Of a DNA stretch of 64,000 nt, positions 25,501-34,182 are shown one piece after another. The notes under the pieces were generated by a model. It was not told the origin of the DNA and searched no databases. It was given only the letters and a program-made list of their open reading frames with translations. Origin of the DNA: Bacillota bacterium. Lineage in GTDB: Bacteria > Bacillota > Clostridia > Lachnospirales > Lachnospiraceae. The position numbers and the translations under genes are program-made. Each line of letters opens with the position of its first letter. The first letter of the stretch is position 1. The stretch spans positions 1 to 64,000 of the forward strand of contig JAFAFU010000014.1 of the NCBI GenBank assembly GCA_023423335.1. Direction: 5' to 3'.

Positions 25501-25540
25501 AAAGGGGGAGTATTGGTAATGAGGATACTCCCCCTTTTGA
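25501..25540 (+). terminator. Terminator between the FMN lipoprotein and ApbE genes
   Basis: AAAGGGGGAGTAT pairs with ATACTCCCCCTTTT in a perfect 13-base stem with a T-run. Its strength suggests much higher expression of the lipoprotein than of the transferase gene, which would be reached by read-through or its own promoter. Confidence 0.88.
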
Positions 25541-25569
25541 TAATTAACCGTAAAGAGGTAAGAAATTAA

Positions 25570-26622
25570 ATGAGAAAAATATTAGCAATCCTACTACTGA
25601 TGACAATGGTGCTTCTTAATCTGGCCGGATGCAGGAAGGAAGAGGAACTGAAACGTTTTGAGGCGACCTTCCTGCAGCTGTTTGATACGGTAACGACGAT
25701 AGTCGGTTACGGGCGTGATCGGGAGGAATTTGAAGAATTCGCCGAGGCAGTACATGATGATCTGGAAATATACCATCAGTTATATGATATCTATCATGAT
25801 TATACCGGTATCAATAATATCAAGACCATCAATGACAATGCGGGAAAAGCACCGGTTACAGTGGATCAGAGGATTATAGACCTGCTAAAGTATGCGAAGG
25901 AAGCGGATGAGCTTTCCGGCGGTGAGATCAACATTGCCTACGGTGCTGTACTGAGGGTATGGCATGATTACCGTTCAGAGGGGGTTGATGACCCGCTAAA
26001 TGCTAAGCTGCCGCCGATGGAGCTGCTGAAAGAAAAAGCAGAGCATACGGATATTAACAAGCTAATCATAGACGAGGAAGCGAAGACAGTTTATCTGGAG
26101 GATCCGGAGATGAGCCTGGATGTGGGAGCCATCGCAAAGGGCTATGCTACGGAGATGGTTGTACAGGATATGATAAAGCTGGGATATGATCAGGCGATGC
26201 TCAGTGTCGGCGGAAATGTCAGGACTATCGGAAGCAAACCGGGGGGGATAGCCTGGAATGTTGGAGTACAGAACCCGGATATGGAGAGTGAACAGACAAA
26301 TCTGTACATTCTGAAGCTGATCAACCTATCCCTGGTTACCAGCGGTGACTATCAGAGATACTATACAGTAGATGGGAAGCAGTATCATCACATCATTGAT
26401 CCGGATACCCTGATGCCATCGGATTATTATACAGCCGTTTCCATCGTATGCCAGGATTCCGGAATGGCAGACGCACTTTCTACCACAATCTATAATATAC
26501 CTTTCGAGCAGGGGCTGGAACTGATTGAAAGCCTGCCGGACACGGAAGCTCTTTGGATATTTAAAAACGGTGAGCATAAGTATAGCCCAGGTTTTCAATC
26601 CTTTCTGCAGGAAAAGGAATAA
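25570..26622 (+). CDS. apbE: FAD:protein FMN transferase (ApbE/FmnB-like lipoprotein)
   Basis: A 350-residue ApbE-family flavin transferase that moves FMN from FAD onto a threonine of secreted proteins. The N-terminus is a lipoprotein signal ending LAGC (Cys21), so it acts on the outer face of the membrane. Family landmarks include the early FDTVTTIVGY, ELSGGEINIAYG, the MSLDVGAIAKGYATE box, MLSVGGNVRTIG, and the late HHIIDPDTLMPSDYY and SGMADALSTTI with the Mg-binding Asp. Its natural substrate is surely the two-motif lipoprotein encoded just upstream. Confidence 0.92.
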   Translation: MRKILAILLLMTMVLLNLAGCRKEEELKRFEATFLQLFDTVTTIVGYGRDREEFEEFAEAVHDDLEIYHQLYDIYHDYTGINNIKTINDNAGKAPVTVDQRIIDLLKYAKEADELSGGEINIAYGAVLRVWHDYRSEGVDDPLNAKLPPMELLKEKAEHTDINKLIIDEEAKTVYLEDPEMSLDVGAIAKGYATEMVVQDMIKLGYDQAMLSVGGNVRTIGSKPGGIAWNVGVQNPDMESEQTNLYILKLINLSLVTSGDYQRYYTVDGKQYHHIIDPDTLMPSDYYTAVSIVCQDSGMADALSTTIYNIPFEQGLELIESLPDTEALWIFKNGEHKYSPGFQSFLQEKE

Positions 26623-26717
26623 GCGATATACATTTTATTCCGTAATTGAATGATTTTAACTTTCTTGGAAATAATGTAGGAATATAATATATTCTATGCC
26701 TATAAGGAGGATTCCCA

Positions 26718-27347
26718 ATGAAAGTGAAATTATTGATTTTAGCATTAATCTTGTTTTCCGTTCTATTCACAGGCTGCGGCAACAAAGATGATAAAGGCAC
26801 AGGCAATGCATCACCAAGCCCCGCGGCAACAAAGGCCCCGGATGCTACGAAAACTCCGGATGCGACTAAGGCCCCGAATGCTACCCCTACTTCAGGAACA
26901 CCGGATGCTGTGACAACGGCATCCATCGTTAATGATGAAGATGCTTTCCTGAATGCGATCAGCTCCAATGGTACGTGGATTATATGTCTTTTGGACGACA
27001 TGACACTGGATAAGGATATTATATTGGATGGTGAATTCAATAACGGAAAAAAGGATGATGCAGGAAAGGAAATTATCCAGCGGAAGGTGGCTTTGTATAC
27101 CCAGGATGAAAGCCGTAATATTACTGCAAGATTTACTCTTAAGGCACCAAAGTTCACAATAAACAGCCCGGAGGCCAGTATTCAGCATGGTACCTTCGCC
27201 GGAGACTTGTATGTTAACTCGGAAAACTTTAAGCTGGTGGATGCAACCGTAGAAGGAAATATTTATTTTAAGGATGCTGCTGTACAATCCAGCTTTACGA
27301 TGGATGAGACCAGCAAGGTTACAGGAACCCAGGGTCTTGCTCAATAA
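26718..27347 (+). CDS. Lipoprotein of unknown function in the electron-transfer locus
   Basis: A 209-residue predicted lipoprotein: signal peptide with lipobox FTGC (Cys20), then a Pro/Ala/Thr tether with repeated PDATK(T/A)P units (residues 30-60), then a domain of about 130 residues. The domain has short alternating strands (FTINSPEASIQHGTFAGDLYV, seen as repeating xxGTFxGxLYVN / xxATVEGNIYF turns) suggestive of a small beta-helix. It lacks the FMN-attachment motif and cysteine pairs for metal or haem. AAGGAGG precedes the ATG, and TTGGAA-17-TATATT near 26663 is a plausible promoter. The tether is built like that of the FMN lipoprotein, so it may be a surface partner; function unknown. Confidence 0.6.
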   Translation: MKVKLLILALILFSVLFTGCGNKDDKGTGNASPSPAATKAPDATKTPDATKAPNATPTSGTPDAVTTASIVNDEDAFLNAISSNGTWIICLLDDMTLDKDIILDGEFNNGKKDDAGKEIIQRKVALYTQDESRNITARFTLKAPKFTINSPEASIQHGTFAGDLYVNSENFKLVDATVEGNIYFKDAAVQSSFTMDETSKVTGTQGLAQ

Positions 27348-27370
27348 TATCACAGGCAATATAATATAAA

Positions 27371-27447
27371 CCCATAGGGCACCCGGCCGTTGGGCGAGCA
27401 AAGCAATGTTTGCTCCTCTTTGCGGCAGGGTGTTCTTTTGTTATGGG
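27371..27447 (+). terminator. Long compound hairpin after the lipoprotein gene
   Basis: An outer CCCATA/TATGGG pair encloses CACCCGGCCG / CGGCAGGGTG (one mismatch) and an inner GAGCAAA-gcaatg-TTTGCTC; the T-rich TTCTTTTGTT follows the second stem. It probably ends the electron-transfer locus. Confidence 0.6.
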
Positions 27448-27462
27448 AAATATCAGCTTACA

Positions 27463-27491
27463 TTGACATCCTTCTCCAAATCCATTAAAAT
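27463..27491 (+). promoter_or_regulatory. Promoter of the surface-polymer gene group
   Basis: A perfect TTGACA, 17-base spacer and TAAAAT, about 117 bases before the first glycosyltransferase gene. The leader ends in TGCGGCTGCATGGAGG, close to module III of the dispersed leader repeats. Confidence 0.65.
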
Positions 27492-27607
27492 TTATATTAT
27501 GGTAAACCCTCGGTCTAAAGGAATGAAACAAAAGACAATGCGAACTCGTCTATTAGAGGTAAGAATATGCCATTTTTTACTGCGGCTGCATGGAGGATTA
27601 ATATCAA

Positions 27608-29938
27608 ATGAAGGTCAGCGTAATTATACCGTTCCACAGGGGAACTTTTTTTCTCGAAGATGCTCTGCAGAGCCTAAAGGAGCAAAGCTTTACGGATTTT
27701 GAGGTTCTACTGATCTGTGATCATGTTGAGGAGGATATGGAGCCGATATGGAAGGAGTTTCGTGACAGTATGGACTTGAAGGCCCATCCGCTTATCGGGA
27801 AACGCGGGGTTGCGGCAGCCAGAAATTACGGACTGAAACTGGCGAGGGGGGAATATGTATACTTCCTTGACAGCGATGATTATATAGCAGAGGATACACT
27901 GAAGCTTTTGGTTGCGAATGCAGATCTGGCGGAAGCGGATCTGGTCTATGGCAGAAGGCTCTGGACCTGGTTTAAACGAAGTACTTTTCTGACAAACCTG
28001 AGCAAAAATCAGGAACAGGAGGATGAGGAAGAAGACGAGGCAGACCCGGAGGACGAGGGGGAGAACAGGGAAGAGGATAGTGCCGGTGATGATGAGGCAG
28101 GAGAAGATAACGACTCCTCTGAAGCGCCGGAGGATAATGAACCGGAAGAGGATAACAACAGCCGGGGAGGGAATACCCCCGATGTCCCTGATAAGCTGAG
28201 GCAGGCGTACTGGCACCTGATCTCGGCCAGAAAAGGCGTCAGGAATATTACCGTATTAAATGTCCTGATCCGAAGATCCATCATTGATGAGAGGCAGTTG
28301 ACCTTCAATGAGGACATTCTCTATTTGTCGGACTATCCTTTTTTATTCCGGCTGCTTCAATGCACCCGGAATTATGAATATGTCCCGGAAGCTTTTTACA
28401 TCAAGAGGAACCACAATGATTCCGTTCATTGGCCTGCCTTAAGTCAGATGAATGGAAGTAAGAGTTTTCAGGAGTATGTGGATACCTATCTGTATACCGT
28501 GGGCTTTTTAGAGTCGGACGAGGACTTGAGGCAGCGGTTGGATAAGAAGATACTTCACTATTATGTACGCTATTTTGCGAAAAGACTTCGGAGCAGCAGA
28601 AACCCTGAAAGCAGGAACGAGCAGTTTGAGATTATGCACCAACTGGTATCCGGTATGGATAAGCAGCTGCTTCGCAGACAGAAGGGACATCGGAGAAGAT
28701 TATTGAAGGCTCTGGCGGAGGGCAATATCAACCGCTCCATTTCACTGGCCAAGCGGCATCATGCCTACCGGAAGCTGAAACGGATCGCCGGCAACAGGAG
28801 AGCGCTGGCCAAATTTCTCTATATCCATTTCTTCCTGAAGAAGAGCATGGTAGAGAATTGGGTATTTTGTGAGAGCTTTTTCGGTAAAAATTATTCGGAC
28901 AGTCCGAAATACATATACGAATATCTGTCGGAACATTATCCGGGCAGGTATCGGTTTATCTGGGTTATTGATAAGAAGCATACGAAGGTACCCTATAAGC
29001 ATACGAAGGTAAAACGCTTCAGCATCCGTTACTGTTATTACCTTGCCCGCTGTAAATACTATGTTTTTAACGGAAGGCAGCCGGAGTGGACCAGAAAGAG
29101 GAAGGGTAATATATTTCTGCAGACCTGGCATGGTACCCCGCTAAAAAAACTGGTATTTGACCAGGAGGACGTCAGCTCGGCCACTTCCCGGTATAAGAAG
29201 CAGACCTACCGTCAATCCAGAGCATGGGATTATCTGATTGCACCGAACCGGTATTCCAGCGACATCTTCCGCCGGTGTTTTCTGTACGATAAAACTATGC
29301 TGGAGACAGGTTATCCAAGAAATGATATCCTGCACTCCGACCATTGCGGCCAATTGGCGGATAAGATTAAAACCGGACTGGGAATCCCAAGGGATAAGAA
29401 AATCATCCTATATGCACCGACCTGGAGGGATGATGAATATTACTCCAAGGGAAGGTATAAATTCGAGCTGCAGCTGGACTTGCGCCAGATGAAGGAGAGG
29501 TTTGGCGATGACTATGTCCTTCTGCTTCGTACCCATTATTTTATTGCGGACAGCCTGGATGTAAGCGGGTTGGAGGATTTCGCCTTTAACCTGAGTAAAT
29601 ATGATGATATAGCAGAGCTTTACCTTATTTCGGATATTCTGATAACCGATTATTCCTCTGTCTTCTTTGACTATGCGAATTTAAGACGTCCGATGCTGTT
29701 CTTTATGTATGATCTGGAAAAATACCGGGACATCTTGCGGGGCTTCTATATTGACATCGAAGAGGAGCTGCCGGGACCCATCCTCGGCACCTCGAATGAG
29801 GTGATGGATGCTATCGGCAGGATTGATCAAATAAGCCGGGAGTACCGGGAGAAATATGATGCGTTTTACGGCAAGTACTGTGCCTGGGAGGATGGAACCT
29901 CCTCGAAGAAGGTGGCAGAGGGGGTATTCCGGCTATAA
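27608..29938 (+). CDS. Two-domain GT2 glycosyltransferase / CDP-glycerol glycerophosphotransferase
   Basis: A 776-residue cytoplasmic fusion. Residues 1-130 and 195-300 form a GT-A glycosyltransferase (VSVIIPFHRGTFFLEDALQSL; the metal-binding FLDSDDYI). Between them, residues about 136-191 are an extremely acidic insert rich in Glu, Asp and Asn, not part of the fold. Residues from about 395 to 770 are a TagF/TagB-like CDP-glycerol glycerophosphotransferase (QTWHGTPLKKL; LITDYSSVFFDYA). It likely builds a glycerol-phosphate-substituted or teichoic-acid-like surface polymer at the inner membrane face. The start has GGAGG 11 bases upstream. It is followed 50 bases later by a similar, longer fusion. 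Confidence 0.85.
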   Translation: MKVSVIIPFHRGTFFLEDALQSLKEQSFTDFEVLLICDHVEEDMEPIWKEFRDSMDLKAHPLIGKRGVAAARNYGLKLARGEYVYFLDSDDYIAEDTLKLLVANADLAEADLVYGRRLWTWFKRSTFLTNLSKNQEQEDEEEDEADPEDEGENREEDSAGDDEAGEDNDSSEAPEDNEPEEDNNSRGGNTPDVPDKLRQAYWHLISARKGVRNITVLNVLIRRSIIDERQLTFNEDILYLSDYPFLFRLLQCTRNYEYVPEAFYIKRNHNDSVHWPALSQMNGSKSFQEYVDTYLYTVGFLESDEDLRQRLDKKILHYYVRYFAKRLRSSRNPESRNEQFEIMHQLVSGMDKQLLRRQKGHRRRLLKALAEGNINRSISLAKRHHAYRKLKRIAGNRRALAKFLYIHFFLKKSMVENWVFCESFFGKNYSDSPKYIYEYLSEHYPGRYRFIWVIDKKHTKVPYKHTKVKRFSIRYCYYLARCKYYVFNGRQPEWTRKRKGNIFLQTWHGTPLKKLVFDQEDVSSATSRYKKQTYRQSRAWDYLIAPNRYSSDIFRRCFLYDKTMLETGYPRNDILHSDHCGQLADKIKTGLGIPRDKKIILYAPTWRDDEYYSKGRYKFELQLDLRQMKERFGDDYVLLLRTHYFIADSLDVSGLEDFAFNLSKYDDIAELYLISDILITDYSSVFFDYANLRRPMLFFMYDLEKYRDILRGFYIDIEEELPGPILGTSNEVMDAIGRIDQISREYREKYDAFYGKYCAWEDGTSSKKVAEGVFRL

Positions 29939-29988
29939 TTTTATTAAGTAAGTTTGAGCATACAGGATGATTGATAGGAGGTAGACAA

Positions 29989-32900
29989 GTGGAGTCACTG
30001 AAGTTTTGCATCAGCATTGTCATGCCGGTTTATAATGTGGAACGATATCTGCCGCAATGTATGGATTCCATCTTTGCACAGACCCTGAAGGATATAGAAG
30101 TAATCGCAGTCAATGACGGGAGCACCGACCAGAGCTTAAAGATCCTGGAGAAATACCGCCAGGCCTATCCTGACAGGATGAGGATATTTACGATAGATAA
30201 CAATGGGGTAAGCCATGCCCGGAATTACGGGCTGGCAAGGGCTGAGGGAGAATATGTTCTTTTTGTGGACAGTGACGACTTTTTAGAGACTGAGATGTGC
30301 GAGAAACTATACCGCAAAGCAAAGGCGGACAACAATGACCTTGTTATCTGCGGCAGGTATAATGTCTATGAAAATGAGCGGCTGGGACAGTATAGAAAGG
30401 AATCAGCGGGAACACAGCTGATCAGCCGTAACTTCAGATTGAAGGACTGCAGCTTTGAATTGGCGCATATTTCACCCTTTCCCTGGGATAAATTATTTCG
30501 AAGGAGTCTTCTGGAGGGAATTTTATTTCCGGAAAAGCTCCGTTTTGAGGACCTGGTATTTTCCTATGAAGCGGCCTGCAAGGCAGAATGGATCGGAGTG
30601 GTGGAGGAACCACTCTATAACTACCGTAGGACAAGGCAGGGGGGCTTCCTCAACAGCTTGACGGAGCAAACCCTGGATATCATCAAATCCTTCGGTATTC
30701 TTTTTGACTATATGAAAGCGGGCGGCTATATGGAAGCTTACTATGAGGAACTGGAATATATCTGTGCAAGACATTTTCTGTTCCGGTATGGTTCCCTGTT
30801 TAAAGTTGAGAATAAGGGTAAGCTTGCTTTGAAGAAGAGAATCATACGGGAGACCCAGGACTATTTGGACAGACAGCTGCCTGGTTGGAGGAAAAACCGG
30901 TATTTGAGGTATTCTGCCGCTCCCGAGCTGAAAATGAAGCTGAAGCTGTATACGAAGAAATCCCGACTCTTAAAGATGGCCGTTCTTCGTGAGTATTTGC
31001 CCTATAAAATGATTAAGCTGTTAAGAGGTCTCAGGAATTCTGCCGGAGCCTGGAAGAGAAGGCTCCAGAAATTAAGAGCTGCAAATCAAAAGCTGGAGCT
31101 GATCAGAAAGAAGCTCCCGTTTTTAAGCCTATGGAGAAAAAACGGGCCGTCTGTTTATGTTAAACTATATCGCAGGCTTTCGGTAAAGCCGCAGGAGATC
31201 TTACTGGAATCAAAGCATGGAGAGGATCTGGCAGGCAATATATTTGCATTATTGAGAGAGTTCGGCAAAGAACAATATCAGGAATTTCATGTGTCCCTGG
31301 TTCTCGTACCGGAGCTTATGGAGAAATACCGAACCCTGCTGGACAGATACGGAATAGGAGGGGTATCCTTAATTAAGTTCCGCTCCAGGCAATATCTGCG
31401 GGCTCTGGCAACAGCCAAATATCTGATCACGGATACCAGCTTTCCGACCTATTATATTAAGAAGAGCAGTCAGGTGCTTTTAAATACCTGGCACGGGACA
31501 CCTTTAAAGGCCATGGGAAGAGCTGTCCCGATGAGGGAATATGGTTTGGGTAATGTACAGAGAAATTTTCTGATCTCGGACTATCTGCTCTATCAGAACG
31601 AGTTTTCAAGGGATATGTTTTTAAGGGATTATATGCTGGATAAGGTTTATCCGGGGACTATACTCACCTGCGGATATCCGAGAAATTCGGTATTTTTTGA
31701 TCAGGCCCGTTATGGCGGGATCAGAGAGGAAGCGGGTCTTGGGGGAAAGCAGATCATAGTTTATATGCCCACCTGGAGAGGGCTGCTGACCGAGAAGGAA
31801 AATGATAAGCAGATCAAAGACCTGCAGGAATATTTTACGGTGATTGACGAAGGATTAAGGGAGGATCAGATTTTCTATGTGAAGCTGCATCCCTATGTGA
31901 AGGAGCAGCTTCGCTGCAGTGATTATCTACATATCAGGGAATTTCCGAAGGAATACGAGACCTATGATTTCCTGAACGCCTGTGATATCCTGGTTACGGA
32001 TTATTCCAGCATTATGTTTGATTTTGGTGTTACAAAACGGAAAATAATTCTGTTTATATATGACAGGGCAGAATATCTGGCTGACCGCGGTCTGTACCTT
32101 GATCTGGAGGAACTGGAGCTTCCGAAGGCGGAGAATGCCCGGGAGCTGATCGCAGAGATCAACAGGGAAAACCGCCCCTATCCAAAATTCTGGGAACGTT
32201 TTTGTTCCTATGACTCCCCGGAGACGCCCCAAAAGGTGTGTGAGCAGCTTTTATACGGGAAGGCAGGTTCCGGTATAAGCGCCGGCCGGGTCATGGAAGG
32301 GCTGCTGACTGAGTCCGAAATCGCGGTGGCCGTCAGAGGCATTGCAGATTCTTCGGAGGAGATCGCTGCGGCAGGGCGGGGAAGGACGGAGACAGCAGAG
32401 AATGCGAAAAAGACGGTCCTGATTGTCATAAACGGAATGAAGTGTAATGATAATGCCCGCAGGCTGATTGATAATATTAATTCCATCGACACGGACCGGT
32501 ACGAGGTCTTTGTCTGCGCCAAGGCGGATAAACTAAAAAATGCAACCAGGATGCTTTCCGGGTTACGGAAAGAAATCGGTTATTTCCCGATCAGCTATAA
32601 CGTGGATTATACCAGGTGGGAATATATCAAGTGCCTGTTTCTGCTGCGATTCGGCCTTCGGATGGGTTTTTCGGGCAGATGCCTCAGGGAAGTGGCTGAC
32701 CGGGAAATTGAGAAGTATTTCGGCTCCCTGAGATTTGATATTGCAATCCACCATTCCGAGGAGGATTATCTTTTGGCGTTACTTTGCCGGAGGATAGCAA
32801 CGACCAGCATATACAATATGAAGTTCTTTAATTATAATCACTATAAAGATTCCGGGAAATACCGCGGCAGCATAAAAAGATCCTACAGGCTGCTCCGGAC

Positions 32901-33021
32901 CTATGATGCAGTCATTGCAACCAATGAATTTAAGAAGCTGAAGCTTGCGGCAGATAACATACTTATCAGTGAGGATTCCATATTTCCGATGTCGAAGATT
33001 CTGAAGGAGGTGGACCGATGA
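29989..33021 (+). CDS. Three-part GT2 glycosyltransferase / CDP-glycerol glycerophosphotransferase with extra C-terminal domain
   Basis: A 1010-residue protein. Residues 1-320 are a GT2 glycosyltransferase (IVMPVYNVERYLPQCMDSIF; LFVDSDDFLE). Residues about 400-760 are a CDP-glycerol glycerophosphotransferase (LLNTWHGTPLKAMG; LVTDYSSIMFDFG). After a short low-complexity linker, residues about 795-1010 form a third domain opening VLIVINGMKCNDNARRLIDN, which resembles the N-terminal half of a GT-B glycosyltransferase but is not long enough to be complete. The start is GTG 29989, set by GGAGG (29977-29981). Its stop overlaps the pyruvyl transferase start (ATGA). It probably acts with the previous fusion on the same polymer. 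Confidence 0.83.
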   Translation: MESLKFCISIVMPVYNVERYLPQCMDSIFAQTLKDIEVIAVNDGSTDQSLKILEKYRQAYPDRMRIFTIDNNGVSHARNYGLARAEGEYVLFVDSDDFLETEMCEKLYRKAKADNNDLVICGRYNVYENERLGQYRKESAGTQLISRNFRLKDCSFELAHISPFPWDKLFRRSLLEGILFPEKLRFEDLVFSYEAACKAEWIGVVEEPLYNYRRTRQGGFLNSLTEQTLDIIKSFGILFDYMKAGGYMEAYYEELEYICARHFLFRYGSLFKVENKGKLALKKRIIRETQDYLDRQLPGWRKNRYLRYSAAPELKMKLKLYTKKSRLLKMAVLREYLPYKMIKLLRGLRNSAGAWKRRLQKLRAANQKLELIRKKLPFLSLWRKNGPSVYVKLYRRLSVKPQEILLESKHGEDLAGNIFALLREFGKEQYQEFHVSLVLVPELMEKYRTLLDRYGIGGVSLIKFRSRQYLRALATAKYLITDTSFPTYYIKKSSQVLLNTWHGTPLKAMGRAVPMREYGLGNVQRNFLISDYLLYQNEFSRDMFLRDYMLDKVYPGTILTCGYPRNSVFFDQARYGGIREEAGLGGKQIIVYMPTWRGLLTEKENDKQIKDLQEYFTVIDEGLREDQIFYVKLHPYVKEQLRCSDYLHIREFPKEYETYDFLNACDILVTDYSSIMFDFGVTKRKIILFIYDRAEYLADRGLYLDLEELELPKAENARELIAEINRENRPYPKFWERFCSYDSPETPQKVCEQLLYGKAGSGISAGRVMEGLLTESEIAVAVRGIADSSEEIAAAGRGRTETAENAKKTVLIVINGMKCNDNARRLIDNINSIDTDRYEVFVCAKADKLKNATRMLSGLRKEIGYFPISYNVDYTRWEYIKCLFLLRFGLRMGFSGRCLREVADREIEKYFGSLRFDIAIHHSEEDYLLALLCRRIATTSIYNMKFFNYNHYKDSGKYRGSIKRSYRLLRTYDAVIATNEFKKLKLAADNILISEDSIFPMSKILKEVDR

Positions 33022-34127
33022 AGGTCGGAGTCATAACATTCCATAATGCGAATAATTATGGCGCTATCCTGCAGACCTGGGCATTGCAGAAGGTCCTGAC
33101 GAATCTGGGGATGGAGGCGGGGGTAATTCATTATCATCCGGATATCATTGATAAGCTTTATGACCCGATGGGCTGCAGCACAGGAATCCGACGGGGGATC
33201 AAGCGGCTCCGCCAGCTCCTGCTCCATAAGGAGAGTATAAAAAGATACGACCGCTTTATTCGTTTTTCCAGACAGAATCTCCGGCTGCTGGGAGATTACA
33301 AAACCTATGAACAGCTTAAAAAAGCGGATCTTAAGCTGGATGCTTATATCGTTGGCAGTGACCAGGTCTGGAATGACAGTCATACCGGAGGCTATGATCC
33401 TTCTTACTTTCTCCGGTTTGGAGGTAAGGGCAGGAGGATCGCATATGCAGCCAGTATCGGCAGGGATTACTTTAACCCGAAGTTTAGGGAAAAGTTCTGC
33501 CAGGGGCTTTTTGGGCTGGATGCGATTTCTGTCCGTGAACGGAGCGCGGTAAAGGCGGTGCAGGAATTAGTTGAAAAGCCGGTAGAAGTGGTATTGGACC
33601 CGACACTTCTGCTCAACCGGGAGGATTATGAGGCGATAAAGGTGCCTGGCCGGGTGGGAGAGCGGTACATTCTTGTCTATATGATAGAAAAGAACGATCA
33701 GCTGATTACATTTGCCAACCGGATATCCATTGCCCTGGGAATGCCTCTGCTTTACCGAAGACCGGTGCCAAAGGTGAAGAACGGACTTCCCCCGTTTTAT
33801 ACGGCGGATGCAGGTGAGTTTCTGGGACTTGTGGAGGGAGCCGAATATGTCATTACGAATTCCTTTCATGGAACGGTTTTCTCTGTCCTTTACGAGAAGC
33901 CTTTTGTATCCATGCTTCATTCGGATACCGGCAGCAGGACGGCTGACCTGTTAAGGGAGCTTGGCCTGCAGTCACATATTCTATATGATATCAAGGAGTT
34001 TAAAGACTTTGGCATATTTCATACTGTTAAACGGGAGGAGCTGAAGGCACGGCTTTCGGAGCATAGGGAAATGTCCTTAAGATTTCTTGAGACCTCCTTA
34101 GGGATAAGGGAGAAAAGAAAGCTTTAA
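33018..34127 (+). CDS. Polysaccharide pyruvyl transferase family protein
   Basis: A 369-residue protein of the CsaB/WcaK family, which moves a pyruvyl group from phosphoenolpyruvate to a sugar of a surface polysaccharide as a ketal. Family features: VGVITFHNANNYGAILQTWALQ at the start (read as FHNANNYGAIL), VGSDQVWND, YAASIGRDYF, SVRERSA, DPTLLL and the late ITNSFHGTVFS with the conserved HGT. Translational coupling with the upstream fusion protein puts it in the same polymer pathway, adding acidic pyruvate groups. Confidence 0.88.
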   Translation: MKVGVITFHNANNYGAILQTWALQKVLTNLGMEAGVIHYHPDIIDKLYDPMGCSTGIRRGIKRLRQLLLHKESIKRYDRFIRFSRQNLRLLGDYKTYEQLKKADLKLDAYIVGSDQVWNDSHTGGYDPSYFLRFGGKGRRIAYAASIGRDYFNPKFREKFCQGLFGLDAISVRERSAVKAVQELVEKPVEVVLDPTLLLNREDYEAIKVPGRVGERYILVYMIEKNDQLITFANRISIALGMPLLYRRPVPKVKNGLPPFYTADAGEFLGLVEGAEYVITNSFHGTVFSVLYEKPFVSMLHSDTGSRTADLLRELGLQSHILYDIKEFKDFGIFHTVKREELKARLSEHREMSLRFLETSLGIREKRKL

Positions 34128-34151
34128 CAGCCGCAGCTATTTTGCTATAAT
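34124..34151 (+). promoter_or_regulatory. Promoter of the shikimate-kinase-like gene
   Basis: TTAACA, 16 bases, perfect TATAAT; the -35 box overlaps the stop of the pyruvyl transferase gene, so the kinase gene can be expressed independently. Confidence 0.65.
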
Positions 34152-34182
34152 CTTTTTACATATCGGGAAAGGACATCAGCGG

